NCBI GenBank assembly: GCA_035534235.1
Contig: DATLSH010000031.1
Span: forward strand, 1-23,173
DNA: 23,173 nt
From: Bog-473 sp035534235
GTDB taxonomy: Bacteria > Actinomycetota > Acidimicrobiia > Acidimicrobiales > RAAP-2
Direction: 5' to 3'
Shown here: in pieces, positions 21,847 through 23,173 of the stretch
How the letters are laid out: every line of letters begins with the position of its first letter
Position numbering within the stretch: position 1 is the stretch's first letter
Notes under the pieces: generated by a model
The model's input: only the letters and a program-made list of their open reading frames with translations
What the model was told of the DNA's origin: nothing
The model's database searches: none
Translations under genes and position numbers: made by a program

Positions 21847-22923
21847 GTGCCCAACGCCAGCCCCGTGACCTTTCGTACGAACCCTATGGAGGTGCCGCCC
21901 CCGCCCCAGGTCGCCCTATCGGAGGCGGAGCGGGCCGTCATCTCCCACGCCGAGCGTGCCCTACTCGACGAGCGCCGCCTGCTCACCGGCAACGAACTGG
22001 CCGCCCTGGCTGCCCTGCCCGACGGAGCGGTGATGGCCCTGGCCTCGCTGGCCCACCAGGTGCGCCTGACTTGGTGCGGTCCCGAAGTCGAAATTGAAGG
22101 CATCCTCTCCGCCAAGACCGGCGGCTGCCCCGAGGACTGCCACTTCTGCTCGCAGTCCTCACGGTTCGACACGCCAGTCAAGGCCACCCCCTTCCTCGAT
22201 ACCAACGAAGTCCTCACCGCCGCCCGCGAGACCGCCGCCCTCGGCGCCTCCGAGTTCTGCCTCGTCCTGGCCGTGCGGGGACCCGACGAGCGCACCATGC
22301 AGCGCCTGCTCGAACTGGTTCCCCTCATCGGCCGGGAGACCGGTCTCAATGTGGCCGTCAGCGCGGGCATCCTCACCGAGGAGCAGGCCCGACGCCTGGC
22401 CCACGGCGGCGTGCACCGCTACAACCACAACGTCGAGACGGCTCGCTCGTACTTCCCGTCCATCGTCACCACCCACACCTGGGACGAGCGGGCGGACACC
22501 TGCCGCCTGGTGCGCGCACACGGGATGGAGCTGTGCTGCGGCGCCCTCGTCGGCATGGGCGAGACCGACGCCCAGCGGGTGGAGCTCCTGACGCAACTGC
22601 AAGACCTTGAGCCCACCGAGGTCCCCATCAATTTCCTCAACCCCCGGCCCGGCACCCCGCTCGGCGACCACCCGATCGTCGGCGCCTGGGAGGCCGTCCG
22701 CTGGATCGCCCTCTTCCGTCTGGCCCTGCCCTCGGTCATCCTGCGCTACGCCGGCGGCCGCGAGGTCACGCTGCGCGACCTGCAGGCCATCGGCATGACG
22801 GCCGGCATCAATGCGCTCATCGTGGGCAACTACCTGACCACTCTCGGCCGCTCCGCCGGCGAGGACCTCCAGATGTTGGCCGACCTGCGCATGCCCATCG
22901 GCGCCCTCACCGCCGCCATCTGA
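21847..22923 (+). CDS. bioB: Biotin synthase (BioB), unusual FeS-ligand set
   Basis: A 358-residue radical SAM enzyme that inserts sulfur into dethiobiotin, the last step of biotin synthesis. The radical SAM motif is C-x3-C-x2-C (Cys94, Cys98, Cys101, in GGCPEDCHFCSQS). The core then follows the mycobacterial type closely (SEFCLVLAVRGPDERTM, GVHRYNHNVETARSYF, VPINFLNPRPGTPL, LRYAGGREVTL). Of the second cluster's ligands, Cys138, Cys230 and Arg300 are present, but the segment 164-175 (ETGLNVAVSAGI) has no cysteine where a ligand is expected; an extra Cys231 follows Cys230. The GTG at 21847 is chosen on promoter grounds; ATG at 21886 is the alternative. The next gene is the BsaP-like accessory. 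Confidence 0.9.
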   Translation: MPNASPVTFRTNPMEVPPPPQVALSEAERAVISHAERALLDERRLLTGNELAALAALPDGAVMALASLAHQVRLTWCGPEVEIEGILSAKTGGCPEDCHFCSQSSRFDTPVKATPFLDTNEVLTAARETAALGASEFCLVLAVRGPDERTMQRLLELVPLIGRETGLNVAVSAGILTEEQARRLAHGGVHRYNHNVETARSYFPSIVTTHTWDERADTCRLVRAHGMELCCGALVGMGETDAQRVELLTQLQDLEPTEVPINFLNPRPGTPLGDHPIVGAWEAVRWIALFRLALPSVILRYAGGREVTLRDLQAIGMTAGINALIVGNYLTTLGRSAGEDLQMLADLRMPIGALTAAI

Positions 22924-23112
22924 ATGCCGGCCCGCACCGCCGCGGCCCATTGCACCGGCTGCGGTCGTGACGCGGCGGAGTGCCCCGGTTGCGGGCGCGC
23001 GCTCGACCCGCCGAGATTCTGCCCCCATTGCGGACGGCGCATGGCCGTCACGGTGATCCCCACCGGCTGGGTGGCCCGCTGCCGGGACCACGCCGAGATC
23101 CGCTCGCCATGA
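22924..23112 (+). CDS. bsaP: BsaP-like biotin synthase auxiliary protein
   Basis: A 62-residue protein starting immediately after the bioB stop. It has three C-x2-C pairs (Cys10/13, Cys20/23, Cys33/36) and a lone Cys53 in GWVARCRDH. The layout resembles the small cysteine-rich auxiliary protein reported to be needed by mycobacterial biotin synthase, probably for maintaining or delivering an iron-sulfur cluster. That role is from knowledge of the family, not visible here. Its position directly after bioB, with zero gap, supports the assignment. It could alternatively be a zinc-ribbon protein. The stop overlaps the next gene's ATG. Confidence 0.8.
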   Translation: MPARTAAAHCTGCGRDAAECPGCGRALDPPRFCPHCGRRMAVTVIPTGWVARCRDHAEIRSP

Positions 23113-23173
23113 CACCACTCACGTCTGACGTGGCCCGCTCCGCTGGGTTCGACCCTTCGCCCTGGCCACGGCC
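23109..23173 (+). CDS. Start of another gene, cut by the window edge
   Basis: An ATG at 23109 overlaps the BsaP-like stop by 4 nt (ATGA) and the frame stays open for the remaining 21 codons (MTPLTSDVARSAGFDPSPWP...). Coupling to bioB and the small gene suggests another biotin-pathway or related gene, but 21 residues are too few to recognise a family. Confidence 0.45.
   Translation, partial: MTPLTSDVARSAGFDPSPWPR

Noticed and set aside
20033..21868. 611-residue plus-strand frame across the acyl-CoA dehydrogenase and P450 end
   Set aside because: Reading the opposite strand of the dehydrogenase gives His/Arg/Pro-rich sequence without domains; the dehydrogenase motifs lie on the minus strand.

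Overview
The window is GC-rich bacterial chromosome, coding-dense, with many GTG starts and 1-4 nt gene overlaps. Several signs point to an actinobacterium, and most likely to class Acidimicrobiia: an HU protein with a basic histone-like tail, a GWW-x-ASDGRWYPPE (DUF2510-type) N-terminus, two F420-type oxidoreductase families, a biotin synthase with a BsaP-like partner, and secreted repeats of the form GYWLVASDGGVFTFGDA. The class assignment is inference. I see no rRNA, tRNA, IS element, phage gene or CRISPR array.

Layout. 1-234: noncoding, with a strong terminator-like hairpin. 235-2788 (+): HU-type protein, small DUF5522 protein, DUF4190-type membrane protein and a zinc alcohol dehydrogenase. 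2896-3972 (+): diiron ferritin-like protein behind a recognisable promoter. 7817-3987 (-): six tightly packed genes, namely an F420-type nitroreductase, a conserved unknown protein, three consecutive internally duplicated YbjQ-like proteins and an NTF2-like protein. 7979-9862 (+): secreted GH43-like protein with six 42-residue repeats. 9903-12060 (+): coupled VOC, carboxymuconolactone-decarboxylase-like and AttH-like genes. 12102-12812 (+): exported protein. 13558-12809 (-): AIM24 family. 14333-13644 (-): SAM methyltransferase. 14348-20453 (+): D12-class DNA adenine methyltransferase, PPK2, LLM oxidoreductase, amidase, dihydroxyacetophenone-dioxygenase-like cupin and cytochrome P450. 21769-20468 (-): acyl-CoA dehydrogenase. 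21847 to the end (+): bioB, a bsaP-like gene and the start of another coupled gene.

How the genes work together. The 9903-12060 and 16317-20453 groups look like catabolic or secondary-metabolic enzymes (VOC, LLM/F420, amidase, cupin dioxygenase, P450), with an acyl-CoA dehydrogenase next door. No substrate can be read from sequence. The bioB-bsaP pair is the clearest functional partnership.

The most unusual items are the operon of three double-domain YbjQ-like proteins coupled to an unknown protein, a BioB that lacks one expected FeS-ligand cysteine beside its accessory protein, an apparently orphan DNA methyltransferase coupled to PPK2, and a GH43-like domain fused to a six-copy repeat. Several genes appear to have leaderless starts (a TAnnnT box 6-7 nt before a GTG).
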